A stretch of DNA of 64,000 nt from contig NZ_VAJM01000003.1 in assembly GCF_005771675.1 (NCBI RefSeq), positions 372,001-436,000 on the forward strand, read 5' to 3'. The translations under genes and the position numbers were made by a program. Under the pieces are notes generated by a model. That model was not told the origin of the DNA. It was given only the letters and a program-made list of their open reading frames with translations, and did no database searches. Positions 1 through 8,646 of the stretch are shown piece by piece (the first letter of the stretch is position 1; each line of letters opens with the position of its first letter). This stretch comes from Hymenobacter jeollabukensis. GTDB taxonomy: Bacteria > Bacteroidota > Bacteroidia > Cytophagales > Hymenobacteraceae.

Positions 1-1
1 G

Positions 2-541
2 AAGCTGTACGCCAGCAAAGGCGGTGCCCAGCTCGGCGGGCAGTACAACTTCAGCGACGCCGGCCCCAACGGGGTGGAAGTGGTAAGCCTGGGCAACACG
101 CCGGGCGTCAGATACATCGAAGTAACCATCGGCGGCTCCATGGGCCTCGACAACCTGCGCTTCTGCCGGCCCGCTCCCCCGACTAGTCATTGCACGCTCA
201 CCCAGGGCTACTGGAAAAACCACGACTGGCCGGTGCAGGCGCTGACCTTGGGCGGCACCACGTACACCCGCACCCAACTGCTGGCCGTGCTGAACACGCC
301 GGTGCGCGGCAACGGGCTGGTGGCGCTGGCCTACCAGCTGATTGCCGCCAAGCTGAACCTGGCGAATGGCAGCGACGGCAGCGTGATTAGCGCCGACCTG
401 GCCGCCGCCGATGCCATGTTTGTGGGCAAGAATATGGCCGCCAGTCCGCTGCCCAGCGTGCCGACCGCCCAAACCAGCACCCTGAGCGGCCGCCTCGACG
501 ACTACAACAACGGCGTCATCGGGCCGGGCCACTGCAACTAA
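2..541 (+). CDS. C-terminal part of a secreted/surface protein with a Cys-bounded tail domain (5' truncated by window edge)
   Basis: The frame is open from base 2, so the true start lies upstream. The visible 179 residues have a beta-rich first part (KLYASKGGAQLGG to DNLRFCRP), resembling the end of an adhesive or sugar-binding beta-sandwich, followed by a tail that starts CTLTQGYWKNH and ends GPGHCN. The tail has conserved-looking GYWKNH and L-N-T-P motifs and Cys residues at both ends. I have seen this tail in secreted Bacteroidota proteins, but I do not know its function. A strong rho-independent terminator follows, so this gene ends its own transcription unit and is separate from the ABC operon downstream. 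Confidence 0.75.
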   Translation, partial: KLYASKGGAQLGGQYNFSDAGPNGVEVVSLGNTPGVRYIEVTIGGSMGLDNLRFCRPAPPTSHCTLTQGYWKNHDWPVQALTLGGTTYTRTQLLAVLNTPVRGNGLVALAYQLIAAKLNLANGSDGSVISADLAAADAMFVGKNMAASPLPSVPTAQTSTLSGRLDDYNNGVIGPGHCN

Positions 542-579
542 GCCGCGACGACGACACCGCGCACTACTTCTGACATGCT

Positions 580-611
580 GAAAAGGCCGGGCGCGCAGTC
601 CGGCCTTTTTT
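580..611 (+). terminator. Rho-independent terminator after the first gene
   Basis: The arms AAGGCCGG and CCGGCCTT form a GC-rich hairpin followed by a run of six T. It lies about 40 bp after the stop codon at 541. Confidence 0.8.
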
Positions 612-730
612 GTGGCCCTGCCCGGCCGGACGGAGCGGGGGTGCGGATGCGGTCAAGGGGCGTGGCATTTCCGAACACCGTGTCCGATTATGGACAATAT
701 TTTAGACTGAACAAGTAGTTTATTGCGTAT

Positions 731-755
731 TAAAATACTGATTATTAGTATTTTA
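731..755. promoter_or_regulatory. AT-rich perfect inverted repeat upstream of the ABC operon
   Basis: TAAAATACT and AGTATTTTA form a 9-bp perfect inverted repeat with a 7-nt loop, inside an AT-rich leader (about 690-760) in an otherwise GC-rich window. It is the only regulatory-looking element before the ABC exporter genes. It may be an operator or an upstream promoter element; no clear TAnnTTTG -7 box accompanies it. Confidence 0.4.
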
Positions 756-871
756 TATAAATGGCACGCCGCTTGGCTACCTATACCCGGCCCGGTGCCC
801 GATCCGCACGAAACCGGACAGCGCCGCCCTTATCCGAAACCCCTTTCTCAGCCCAAACTCCCCCAAGCCCT

Positions 872-1603
<732 letters not shown>

Positions 1604-1615
1604 GCCCGCCAGCCC

Positions 1616-1725
1616 GTCATGTCGAGCGAAGTCGAGACATCTCGCCGGATAGTAATCTGCTCGTTGAGCGGGCAAGTTGCTATCGGACGTCAGCACGCGA
1701 GATGTCTCGACAGGCTCGACATGAC
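1616..1725. repeat. Family A palindromic repeat, copy A1
   Basis: Begins GTCATGTCGAGCGAAGTCGA and ends GCTCGACATGAC, so the ends are inverted repeats; the inner arms ACATCTCGC and GCGAGATGT also pair. The asymmetric core (GATAGTAATCTGCTCGTTGA...) runs in the same direction as in A2 and opposite to A3, A5 and A6. It fills the gap between the ATPase and permease genes. Confidence 0.9.
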
Positions 1726-1766
1726 GGCCTCCCAAGCTTCCCCGCCCTCCCAAGTCCCCAAGCCCC

Positions 1767-3020
1767 ATGTTATTAAGCTATCTGAAACTCGCCTGGAAGG
1801 TGCTCCTGCGCCGCAAGTTCTTCACCTTCATCAGCCTCTTCGGCATCAGCTTCACCCTGATGGTGCTGCTGGTGGTGGTGGCCTTCTTCGACAACTCCTT
1901 CGGCGCGCACTACCCCGAGTCGCGCATCGACCGGCTCACCTTTGCCCAGTTCCTGCACGTCAAATTCAAGGACGGGGGCAACATGAACACGCCGCCCAGC
2001 TACTACCTGCTCGACAAGTACGTGCGCCCGCTGCGCACCCCGGAAAAGGTGGCCATTGCCTCCAACTTCCACGCCACGCCCAGTTACGTAGGCAACCGCA
2101 AGCTCGACCTGGACCTGCGCTACACCGACGCCAACTTCTGGCAGATCCTCGACTTCAACTTCCGCGAGGGCCGCGCCTTCCTGGAGGCCGACGTGAAAGC
2201 CGCTGCCCACGTGGCCGTCATCAACCGCAGCACCGCCCGCCAGTACTTCGGCACCGAAACCGGCGTGGTGGGCCGCACCATCGTGGTGAACCAGACCAAC
2301 TACCGCGTGCTCGGCGTGGTCGACGACGTGCCCGCCATGCGCTTCAGCTCCTACGCCGACGTGTGGGTGCCGCTGTCGGTGAGCCCCGACGACTTGCAGC
2401 AGGTGAAGGTGAACGGCGACTACCTGGCCATCATCCTCGCCAAATCGGCCGACGATATTCCCGCCGTGCAGGCCGAGTTCGAAAACGCCATGAAGCGCGT
2501 GCCGCTGCCCGACCCGAAAAACCAGCAGTTCCTGGAGCTGCACGCCGACCGGCTGATTGCCTCCTTCTCGCGCCAGCTGATGTCGCCGCTCACCGACTAC
2601 AAGTCCGACGGCATGGAGCTGCTCTACCCCATTATGGCCGGCCTGGCGCTGCTGTTCATGCTGCTGCCCGCCCTGAACCTGGTCAACATCAACGTGAGCC
2701 GCATCATGGAGCGCAGCTCCGAAATCGGGGTGCGCAAGGCCTTCGGGGCCACCGGCGGCACGCTGGTGGGCCAGTTCCTGGTCGAAAACATCTTTCTGAC
2801 CCTCATCGGCGGGGTGCTGGGTCTGCTGCTGGCCTACGGGGCGCTGCAGCTCATCAGCGGGGCGCAGCTGCTGGCCTACGCGCAGTTCGAAATGAGCTGG
2901 CGCATCTTCGCCTGGGCCCTGCTCGTGACGGTGTTCTTCGGGGTGCTGTCGGGCGTGTACCCGGCCTTCAAGATGTCGCGCCTGCAGCCGGTGCAGGCCC
3001 TGAAAGCGAGTGGTAAGTAA
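1767..3020 (+). CDS. ABC transporter permease, FtsX/MacB type (first of two)
   Basis: A 417-residue inner-membrane permease with the MacB layout: one N-terminal membrane segment (residues about 15-40, FFTFISLFGISFTLMVLLVV), a large periplasmic MacB_PCD-like domain, then three C-terminal membrane segments (about 285-308, 332-360 and 387-405) forming the FtsX domain. The sequence SEIGVRKAFGATGGTLVGQF after the second segment is the hallmark of this family. It ends VQALKASGK. It should form a hetero-dimer with the permease at 3181 and use the ATPase at 872. MacB-type exporters act on periplasmic or envelope substrates; the substrate cannot be read from sequence. Confidence 0.88.
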   Translation: MLLSYLKLAWKVLLRRKFFTFISLFGISFTLMVLLVVVAFFDNSFGAHYPESRIDRLTFAQFLHVKFKDGGNMNTPPSYYLLDKYVRPLRTPEKVAIASNFHATPSYVGNRKLDLDLRYTDANFWQILDFNFREGRAFLEADVKAAAHVAVINRSTARQYFGTETGVVGRTIVVNQTNYRVLGVVDDVPAMRFSSYADVWVPLSVSPDDLQQVKVNGDYLAIILAKSADDIPAVQAEFENAMKRVPLPDPKNQQFLELHADRLIASFSRQLMSPLTDYKSDGMELLYPIMAGLALLFMLLPALNLVNINVSRIMERSSEIGVRKAFGATGGTLVGQFLVENIFLTLIGGVLGLLLAYGALQLISGAQLLAYAQFEMSWRIFAWALLVTVFFGVLSGVYPAFKMSRLQPVQALKASGK

Positions 3021-3046
3021 TTCAGATACAGTGGTATAATCAGTCC

Positions 3047-3157
3047 GTCATGTCGAGCGCAGTCGAGACATCTCGCTTGATAGTAATCTGCTCGTTGAAC
3101 GAAGAAACTACTCTCGGCCATCAGCACGCGAGATGTTTCGACTACGCTCGACATGAC
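3047..3157. repeat. Family A palindromic repeat, copy A2
   Basis: Same outer ends as A1 (GTCATGTCGAGC / GCTCGACATGAC), with the core in the A1 orientation (TAGTAATCTGCTCGTTGAAC). It sits between the two permease genes. Confidence 0.9.
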
Positions 3158-3180
3158 ACCCTCATCAGAACCTTCCAGCC

Positions 3181-4374
3181 ATGATCCGTCACCTCTTCAC
3201 CCTGATCTGGAACCGTAAGCGGTCCAACTTTCTGCTGATCAGCGAAATATTGCTGTCCTTCTTCGTGCTGTTCGCCGTGAGCAGCCTGCTGGTGAGCAGC
3301 TACTACAACTACCGCCAGCCCGCCGGCTTCGCCTACGACAACGTGTGGGAGGTGAACGTGTCGCCCAGCCAGGACACGGCCAGCCGCAAGGAGATGTTGC
3401 AGCTGATGCTGCAGCGCCTGCAGGCCACGCCGGGCGTGGTGGCCGTTACGCGCACCAGCTCGAACACGCCCTTCTCGTTCAGCTCGATGAACACCAACGA
3501 GTTCTACTACCAGAAAAAGCAGGGCCCGCTCACCGACCGCTACGACGCCGACGACGAGATGCAGAAAGTGCTGCGCCAGAACGTGGTGGCCGGCCGCTGG
3601 TTTGAGCGCCGCGACGACGCCTCCACGCGCCGGCCGGTGGTGGTGAACCAGGAATTCGCCAAGGCCCTGTTCGGCTCGGAGCCGGCCGTGGGCAAAGTGC
3701 TCAGCAACGACAAGGGCATCGAGTCGTGGCAGGTGGTGGGCGTGATTGATGCCTACCGCCGCGGCAGCGACTTCGACGGCAATAACCCCGCCGTCTTCGA
3801 GCGGCACGTGCTGGAAGGCGCCGACCGCTTCGACCCCAACGACCGGCCCAACTTGCTGGTGCGGGTGCAGGCCGGCAGCGGCGCGGTGCTGGAGCAGCGC
3901 CTGGTCAAGGAAATTCAGGACGTGACCAAGGGCTGGCACGCCACCGTCACCACCCTCGACGAAAGCCGCCACGACAAGATGAAAATCGTGCTGACGCCGC
4001 TGATTGCCCTCGGCGTGGTGTCCCTGTTCCTGATTGTAAACGTGGCCCTGGGCTTGTTCGGGGTGCTCTGGTACAACATCAACCAGCGCCGGGCCGAAAT
4101 CGGGCTGCGCCGGGCCCTGGGCGCCACCGGCGCGGGCATCGGCGGGCAGTTTCTGGGTGAAATGCTGGTGGTGACCACGCTGGGCGTGCTGGCCGGCGTC
4201 ATCCTGGCCGCGCAGTTTCCGCTGCTGGGCGTGTTCGGCGTGCCCACCACGGTGTACGTGCTGGCCATCCTGCTGGCCGCCGTGCTCATCTATGTGCTGA
4301 CGGCCATCTGCGCCTTCCAGCCCAGCCGCATTGCCGCCGGCATTCAGCCCGCCGTGTCCCTGCGCGAAGAATAG
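3181..4374 (+). CDS. ABC transporter permease, FtsX/MacB type (second of two)
   Basis: A 397-residue paralogue-like partner of the preceding permease, with the same four-segment layout: N-terminal membrane segment at about residues 18-40 (LLISEILLSFFVLFAVSSLLV), a periplasmic domain, and C-terminal segments from about residue 275 (LIALGVVSLFLIVNVALGLFG). The family motif RAEIGLRRALGATGAGIGGQF is present. It ends PAVSLREE. A repeat element separates it from both neighbours, so transcription from the ATPase must read through a palindrome to reach it. Confidence 0.88.
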   Translation: MIRHLFTLIWNRKRSNFLLISEILLSFFVLFAVSSLLVSSYYNYRQPAGFAYDNVWEVNVSPSQDTASRKEMLQLMLQRLQATPGVVAVTRTSSNTPFSFSSMNTNEFYYQKKQGPLTDRYDADDEMQKVLRQNVVAGRWFERRDDASTRRPVVVNQEFAKALFGSEPAVGKVLSNDKGIESWQVVGVIDAYRRGSDFDGNNPAVFERHVLEGADRFDPNDRPNLLVRVQAGSGAVLEQRLVKEIQDVTKGWHATVTTLDESRHDKMKIVLTPLIALGVVSLFLIVNVALGLFGVLWYNINQRRAEIGLRRALGATGAGIGGQFLGEMLVVTTLGVLAGVILAAQFPLLGVFGVPTTVYVLAILLAAVLIYVLTAICAFQPSRIAAGIQPAVSLREE

Positions 4375-4380
4375 CACGAC

Positions 4381-4439
4381 AACTCCCCTCCTCCGCTGAG
4401 GAGGGGACGCGGCGGGTTTACCCGCCGCTGGGGTGGTTG
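4381..4439. repeat. Family B repeat, copy B1
   Basis: Layout: CCCCTCCTC-loop-GAGGAGGGG hairpin, then GACGCGG, a second hairpin GCGGCGGG-ttta-CCCGCCGC (4409-4428), then GGGGTGGTTG. It faces copy B2 in inverted orientation about 95 bp away. The second hairpin's sequence differs from those of B2 and B3 but pairs perfectly in each. Confidence 0.85.
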
Positions 4440-4546
4440 CGTCGTTGCTGACGTTGCGTAGACCACAACTGGCACGGATGTCGGCGCGGCCCGGACTCAT
4501 TCAGCTATAGTCCACGCAACGTCAGCAACGACGCAACCACCCCAGC
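4427..4546. repeat. 33-bp perfect inverted repeat joining B1 and B2
   Basis: Bases 4427-4459 and 4514-4546 are exact reverse complements (GCTGGGGTGGTTGCGTCGTT... / ...AACGACGCAACCACCCCAGC), separated by 54 bp. Each arm runs from the B repeat into a shared flank TTGCTGACGTTGCGT, so the inverted pair extends beyond the repeat unit itself. Confidence 0.9.
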
Positions 4547-4589
4547 CAGGCCTGCGGCCTGGCGTCCCCTCCTTCAACAAGGAGGGGAG
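4534..4589. repeat. Family B repeat, copy B2
   Basis: CAACCACCCC, then hairpin GCCAGGCC-tgc-GGCCTGGC (4545-4563), then GTCCCCTCCTT-caac-AAGGAGGGGAG. Inverted partner of B1. It lies between permease 2 and the response-regulator gene. Confidence 0.85.
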
Positions 4590-4667
4590 CTTCGCCCACC
4601 ACCTGCTGCGGCCGCGCTTCCCTTTCCGCCCCGAAATTCCGTCCTTCGCTACTCTCTCTCCGCAGCT

Positions 4668-6056
4668 ATGATTCTTATCGTCGACGATGATATTGCCGTG
4701 CGCACTTCCCTGGGGCTGCTGCTCAAGCAGGCCGGCTACGCCACCAAGGCCGTAGCCACCCCCGAGGAGGCCCTGCGCGTGGTGCGCGACGCCGCCCCGC
4801 AGCTGGTGCTCATGGATATGAACTACTCCCTGGCCACCACCGGCGAAGACGGCCTGCGCCTGCTCGGGCAGGTAAAGGACGTGGCCCCGCAGCTGCCGGT
4901 CATCCTCATCACCGGCTGGGGCTCCATCAGCCTGGCGGTGGAGGGCATGAAGGCCGGCGCGGCCGAGTTCGTGACCAAGCCCTGGAACAATGACGCGCTG
5001 CTGCAAACTATCCGCACCGCGCTCAGCCTGGCCGAAAACGCCGCCACGGCGCCCGCCGACGAGGTCAGTCCCACGCGCCGACAGCTCGATAAGCAGTACA
5101 ACTTCGCCAATATCGTGGGGCAGGACGCGCAGCTGCTGCACGTATTGCGCAGCGTGGGCCAGGTGGCCGCCACCGATGCCTCGGTACTCATCGAGGGCGA
5201 ATCGGGCACGGGCAAGGAGCTGATTGCGGAGGCCATTCACCAGAACTCCAACCGGCGCCACAAGCCTTTCGTGAAGGTGAACTTGGGCGGCATTTCGGCG
5301 TCCTTGTTCGAGAGCGAAATGTTCGGGCACCGGCGCGGGGCCTTCACCGACGCTAAGGCCGACCGGCAGGGCCGCTTCGAGCTGGCCAACGGCGGCACCA
5401 TTTTCCTCGACGAAATCGGGGAGCTGGACCTGGGCAGCCAGGTGAAGCTGCTGCGGGTGCTCCAGGACCGCACCTACGAGGTGCTCGGCGACTCGCGCAG
5501 CCGCTCCCTCGACATTCGCGTCATCTGCGCCACCAACCGCGACCTGGCCCAGGAAGTGCGCGAAGGCCGCTTCCGCGAAGACCTTTTCTACCGCATCAAC
5601 CTGATAACGGTGCGCCTGCCCGCCCTGCGCGAGCGGCCCGACGACGTGCCCCTGCTGGCCCAGCACTTCGTGCAAAACCTGCGCACGGCCTACCACCGCC
5701 CGGCCCTGAAGGTGAACACCCGCGCCCTGCACTGGCTGCGCGAGCAGCCGCTGCCGGGCAACATCCGCGAGCTGAAAAACCTGGTGGAGCGGGCCGTGCT
5801 CGTCAGCGGCAAGGACGAGCTGGGCCCCGAGGACTTCCAGGCCCAGGCCCAGCGCCTGCCGGTGAAAGTGGAGCCCGGCGCCCTGCCCGAAGTGGGTCTG
5901 ATGACGTTGGACGAAATGGAAGCCCAGATGATCCGCAAAACGGTGGAGTTTTACGCCGGCAACCTCTCGCGCGTGGCCAAAGCCCTGGGTTTGAGCCGCG
6001 GCGCCCTCTACCGCCGCCTGGAGAAATTCAACATTCCCTTCGACGCGGCGCAGTAG
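4668..6056 (+). CDS. NtrC-family sigma-54-dependent response regulator
   Basis: A 462-residue three-domain regulator. The receiver domain (residues 1-115) has acidic pocket VDDD (6-8), probable phospho-acceptor D50 in LMDMNYS, and K104. The AAA+ domain (about 145-380) has Walker A GESGTGKE (178-184) and Walker B TIFLDEIGEL. A Fis-type helix-turn-helix ends the protein (NLSRVAKALGLSRGALYRRL). The sigma-54-contact loop reads GAFTDA (224-229) rather than the canonical GAFTGA. It is followed by its probable partner kinase and preceded by the MacB-like exporter, so it likely controls that exporter in response to an envelope signal. Confidence 0.92.
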   Translation: MILIVDDDIAVRTSLGLLLKQAGYATKAVATPEEALRVVRDAAPQLVLMDMNYSLATTGEDGLRLLGQVKDVAPQLPVILITGWGSISLAVEGMKAGAAEFVTKPWNNDALLQTIRTALSLAENAATAPADEVSPTRRQLDKQYNFANIVGQDAQLLHVLRSVGQVAATDASVLIEGESGTGKELIAEAIHQNSNRRHKPFVKVNLGGISASLFESEMFGHRRGAFTDAKADRQGRFELANGGTIFLDEIGELDLGSQVKLLRVLQDRTYEVLGDSRSRSLDIRVICATNRDLAQEVREGRFREDLFYRINLITVRLPALRERPDDVPLLAQHFVQNLRTAYHRPALKVNTRALHWLREQPLPGNIRELKNLVERAVLVSGKDELGPEDFQAQAQRLPVKVEPGALPEVGLMTLDEMEAQMIRKTVEFYAGNLSRVAKALGLSRGALYRRLEKFNIPFDAAQ

Positions 6057-6072
6057 CCAGGCTCTATAGAAC

Positions 6073-6183
6073 GTCATGTCGAGCGCAGCCGAGACATCTC
6101 GCGTGCTGATGTCCGAGAGTAATTTCTTCGTTCAACGAGCAGGATACTATCCAGCGAGATGTCTCGACTGCGCTCGACATGAC
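6073..6183. repeat. Family A palindromic repeat, copy A3
   Basis: Outer ends GTCATGTCGAGC / GCTCGACATGAC. The core runs GCGTGCTGATGTCCGAGAGT...CAACGAGCAGGATACTATCC, reversed relative to A1 and A2. It lies between the regulator and kinase genes. Confidence 0.9.
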
Positions 6184-6221
6184 GTTCTTTGGGCTGCTCA
6201 GCCCCGCGCCGCCCTCCCCGC

Positions 6222-7547
6222 ATGACCCTCCGCACCAAGTACATCCTCTTCGTCGTCCTTATCCACGCGGCTATTGCGGGGCTGGCGTTTCAGCTGCGCG
6301 AGTCCAACCTGGTGCTGTTCCTGGCCACGGAGGCGCTGCTCATCGTCACGGCCGTCATCAGCGCGCAGCTGTACCGGGGCTTCGTGCGGCCCCTGAACCT
6401 GATTGCGGCCGGCACCGAGGCCATCCGCGACCGGGACTTCACCATGAAATTCCTGCCGGTGGGCCAGACGGAAATGGACCAGCTCATCGGCACCTACAAC
6501 ACCATGATTGACGAGCTGCGGCAGGAACGCGTGAGCCAGCACGAGAAGAGCTTTTTGCTGGAGCGCCTGATCGACGCGTCGCCGGCGGGCATTCTGCTGC
6601 TCGATTTCGAGGGCCGGATTCAGGGCCTCAACCCCGCGGCCGAGCGCTGCCTGCAGCTGCCCGCCGCGCGGCTGCTGGGCCAGCCGCCCACGGCCCTGCC
6701 CGGCGAGTGGGGCCGGGTGCTGGGGCAGCTGGAGCCCGGGCCGCCGCAGGTGGTGCAGCTCTCGGGCCTGCAGACCTACCGCGCCAGCGCCTCCCACTTC
6801 CTCGACCGCGGCTTTACCCGGCGCTTCATCGTGCTGGAAGAGCTGACCCAGGAGCTGATCCGGCAGGAAAAGCAGGCCTACGAGAAGCTGATCCGGATGA
6901 TGTCGCACGAAATCAACAACTCCATCGGCGCCGTCAACTCCATCCTGCAATCCTTCCGCTACTACGCCGCCCAGCTGGCCGAGGACGACCGGCCCGACTT
7001 CACCGAGGCGCTGGACGTATCGGTGCAGCGCAATACCCACCTCGCGAACTTCATTGCCGGTTTTGCCAATCTGGTGCGCCTGCCTCCGCCCCAGCCCCGG
7101 CCCGTCGACGTGCACGAGCAGCTCAAGGCCATCTGCCGCCTGCTGCAGGTGCAAAGCGAGAAGCGCAACATCCGCTGGCACTGGCAGCTGGCCGAGGGGC
7201 CGCTCTACGTCGACCTCGACGCGCAGCAGATGGAGCAGGCCCTGCTCAACATCTGCAAAAACGCCCTCGAAGCCATTGACCACGACGGCAACCTGTGGGT
7301 GCGCACCACGGCCCGCCCCGCCGAAATCATCATCGAAAACGACGGCCCCGGCATTGCGCCCGAGGTGCAGCCGCAGCTGTTCACGCCCTTCTTCAGCACC
7401 AAGCGCGACGGGCAGGGCATCGGCCTGACCATGATCCGCGACATTCTGCTGCAGCACGGCTTCGCCTTCAGCCTCGCCACCGACGCGGCCACCGGCCGCA
7501 CCGCCTTCCGCATCGGCCTGACGCCGGCCGAAGGAGCCGCGCGCTGA
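6222..7547 (+). CDS. Membrane sensor histidine kinase
   Basis: ATG 6222 (MTLRTKYILF) is chosen because the longer frame starting at 6189 adds only a non-conserved stretch next to repeat A3. Two membrane segments (residues about 8-24 and 30-50) are followed by a HAMP-like linker (FVRPLNLIAAGTEAIRDRDF), a PAS-like region (LLERLIDASPAGILLLDFEG), the phospho-acceptor H229 in MSHEINNSIGAVNS, and an HATPase domain with N-box LLNICKNALEAI, G1 DGPGI and G2 GQGIGLTMI. The periplasmic loop is only a few residues, so it probably senses a membrane or cytoplasmic cue. It is the likely phosphodonor for the regulator at 4668. Confidence 0.9.
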   Translation: MTLRTKYILFVVLIHAAIAGLAFQLRESNLVLFLATEALLIVTAVISAQLYRGFVRPLNLIAAGTEAIRDRDFTMKFLPVGQTEMDQLIGTYNTMIDELRQERVSQHEKSFLLERLIDASPAGILLLDFEGRIQGLNPAAERCLQLPAARLLGQPPTALPGEWGRVLGQLEPGPPQVVQLSGLQTYRASASHFLDRGFTRRFIVLEELTQELIRQEKQAYEKLIRMMSHEINNSIGAVNSILQSFRYYAAQLAEDDRPDFTEALDVSVQRNTHLANFIAGFANLVRLPPPQPRPVDVHEQLKAICRLLQVQSEKRNIRWHWQLAEGPLYVDLDAQQMEQALLNICKNALEAIDHDGNLWVRTTARPAEIIIENDGPGIAPEVQPQLFTPFFSTKRDGQGIGLTMIRDILLQHGFAFSLATDAATGRTAFRIGLTPAEGAAR

Positions 7548-7573
7548 CGCCGCCCCGGCTGGCGCCGGGCCCG

Positions 7574-7581
7574 TATCTTGG
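7574..7581 (+). promoter_or_regulatory. Possible -7 box for the DUF1345 gene
   Basis: TATCTTGG resembles the Bacteroidota TAnnTTTG box (6 of 8 positions counting the free ones as matches except the TTTG end) 40 bp before ATG 7622. No clear -33 element is seen. Confidence 0.25.
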
Positions 7582-7621
7582 CCACCGGCCCGCGCCCATC
7601 CGCGGGCCGGTTGCCGTTTCT

Positions 7622-8311
7622 ATGCCCGCCGCTTCTTCGTCTTTTCTGTTTCGCCGTCTGCACCGCCTGGGCAGCTTGCCGGCGCTGGCGCGCCTGCTGC
7701 TGGCGGCGGCGCTGGGTGGCGTTGCTTACCTGCTCACCCCGGCCGCGCTGCACCCGCTCACCCGCGTGGTGGCGGGCTGGGATGCGTTTGCGCTGGCCTC
7801 GCTCGGGCTGCTGTGGGCCGCCATCGTCACGGCCGATGCCAACCACATCCGCACGGTAGCCCGCACCGAGGACCCCGGCCGCACCGCTTCGTTCGTGTTC
7901 ATTCTGGGCGCCTCGCTGGCCAGCCTGCTGGCCGTGGTGGCCCTGCTCGACGTGATGCGCGCCCAGCACGGCCCGCTGCTGTTGCGCTACGCCGGGCTGT
8001 CGGTGGCGGGGGTGATGACGGCCTGGCTGCTGGTGCACACGCTCTTCACCCTGCGCTACGCCCACCTCTACTACGACCCCGAACTGGACGGCGGCGAGGG
8101 CGGCCTGCAGTTTCCCGGCGCCCAGCCCGAGCCCGACTACCTCGACTTTGCCTACTTCGCCTTCGTCATCGGCATGACGGCCCAAACGGCCGACATCGGC
8201 ATCGACGGGCGCGTGCTGCGGCGCATGGCCTTGCTGCACGGGCTGATTTCCTTCGGCTTCAACACCGCCGTGGTGGCCCTGACGGTGGGTGCCATTGCCG
8301 GGGTGCTCTGA
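7622..8311 (+). CDS. DUF1345-type integral membrane protein
   Basis: A 229-residue protein from ATG 7622. Membrane segments lie at about residues 22-45, 50-68, 85-108, 118-140 and 205-228, with motif DFAYFAFVIGMTAQTADIGI characteristic of the DUF1345 family, whose function is unknown. The open frame continues upstream inside the kinase gene, but that part is an out-of-frame shadow. It is separated from the kinase by 74 bp and may have its own promoter. Confidence 0.8.
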   Translation: MPAASSSFLFRRLHRLGSLPALARLLLAAALGGVAYLLTPAALHPLTRVVAGWDAFALASLGLLWAAIVTADANHIRTVARTEDPGRTASFVFILGASLASLLAVVALLDVMRAQHGPLLLRYAGLSVAGVMTAWLLVHTLFTLRYAHLYYDPELDGGEGGLQFPGAQPEPDYLDFAYFAFVIGMTAQTADIGIDGRVLRRMALLHGLISFGFNTAVVALTVGAIAGVL

Positions 8312-8646
8312 GCTGAAGGTGCGGCGGCGCCTAAAAAGCATGGCAGAGTAAGGCCGCAGCACGGGCGCGGTATACTCAGTGCCGTACCGGGTAGCATGTC
8401 CCCCAAATGGGGTACAACGTGGAATAGGATGGACGATAGCAAGTGCGGATATTTGGGTTAGCAATGCAAGAGGCCACGCGTAACTTTCAGCACGCAATGA
8501 TGATTGCAGCCAGCCGCAGTGCCGCGTCAAGAAGCTAATATCGAAGCGGCTTTTTTGTCAAAACGTAAAATGCACCTCGGAATAATGCAGGCTAATACCA
8601 TATTTGTCTTGGTATCCTGTACATTCGTGGAGTCCAAACCCTGGTT
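8312..8646. other. 335-bp intergenic region before the T9SS cargo gene
   Basis: No convincing gene. Near the 3' end TACATTCG (8620-8627) is one mismatch from TAnnTTTG, 19 bp before ATG 8647, and could be the -7 box of the next gene. The rest shows nothing recognisable. Confidence 0.35.

Noticed and set aside
1619-3016. A 465-residue open frame on the + strand, offset from permease 1
   Set aside because: It is Arg/Pro/Ala-rich, starts inside repeat A1 and overlaps the well-supported FtsX permease in another frame. Such shadows are expected at high GC.
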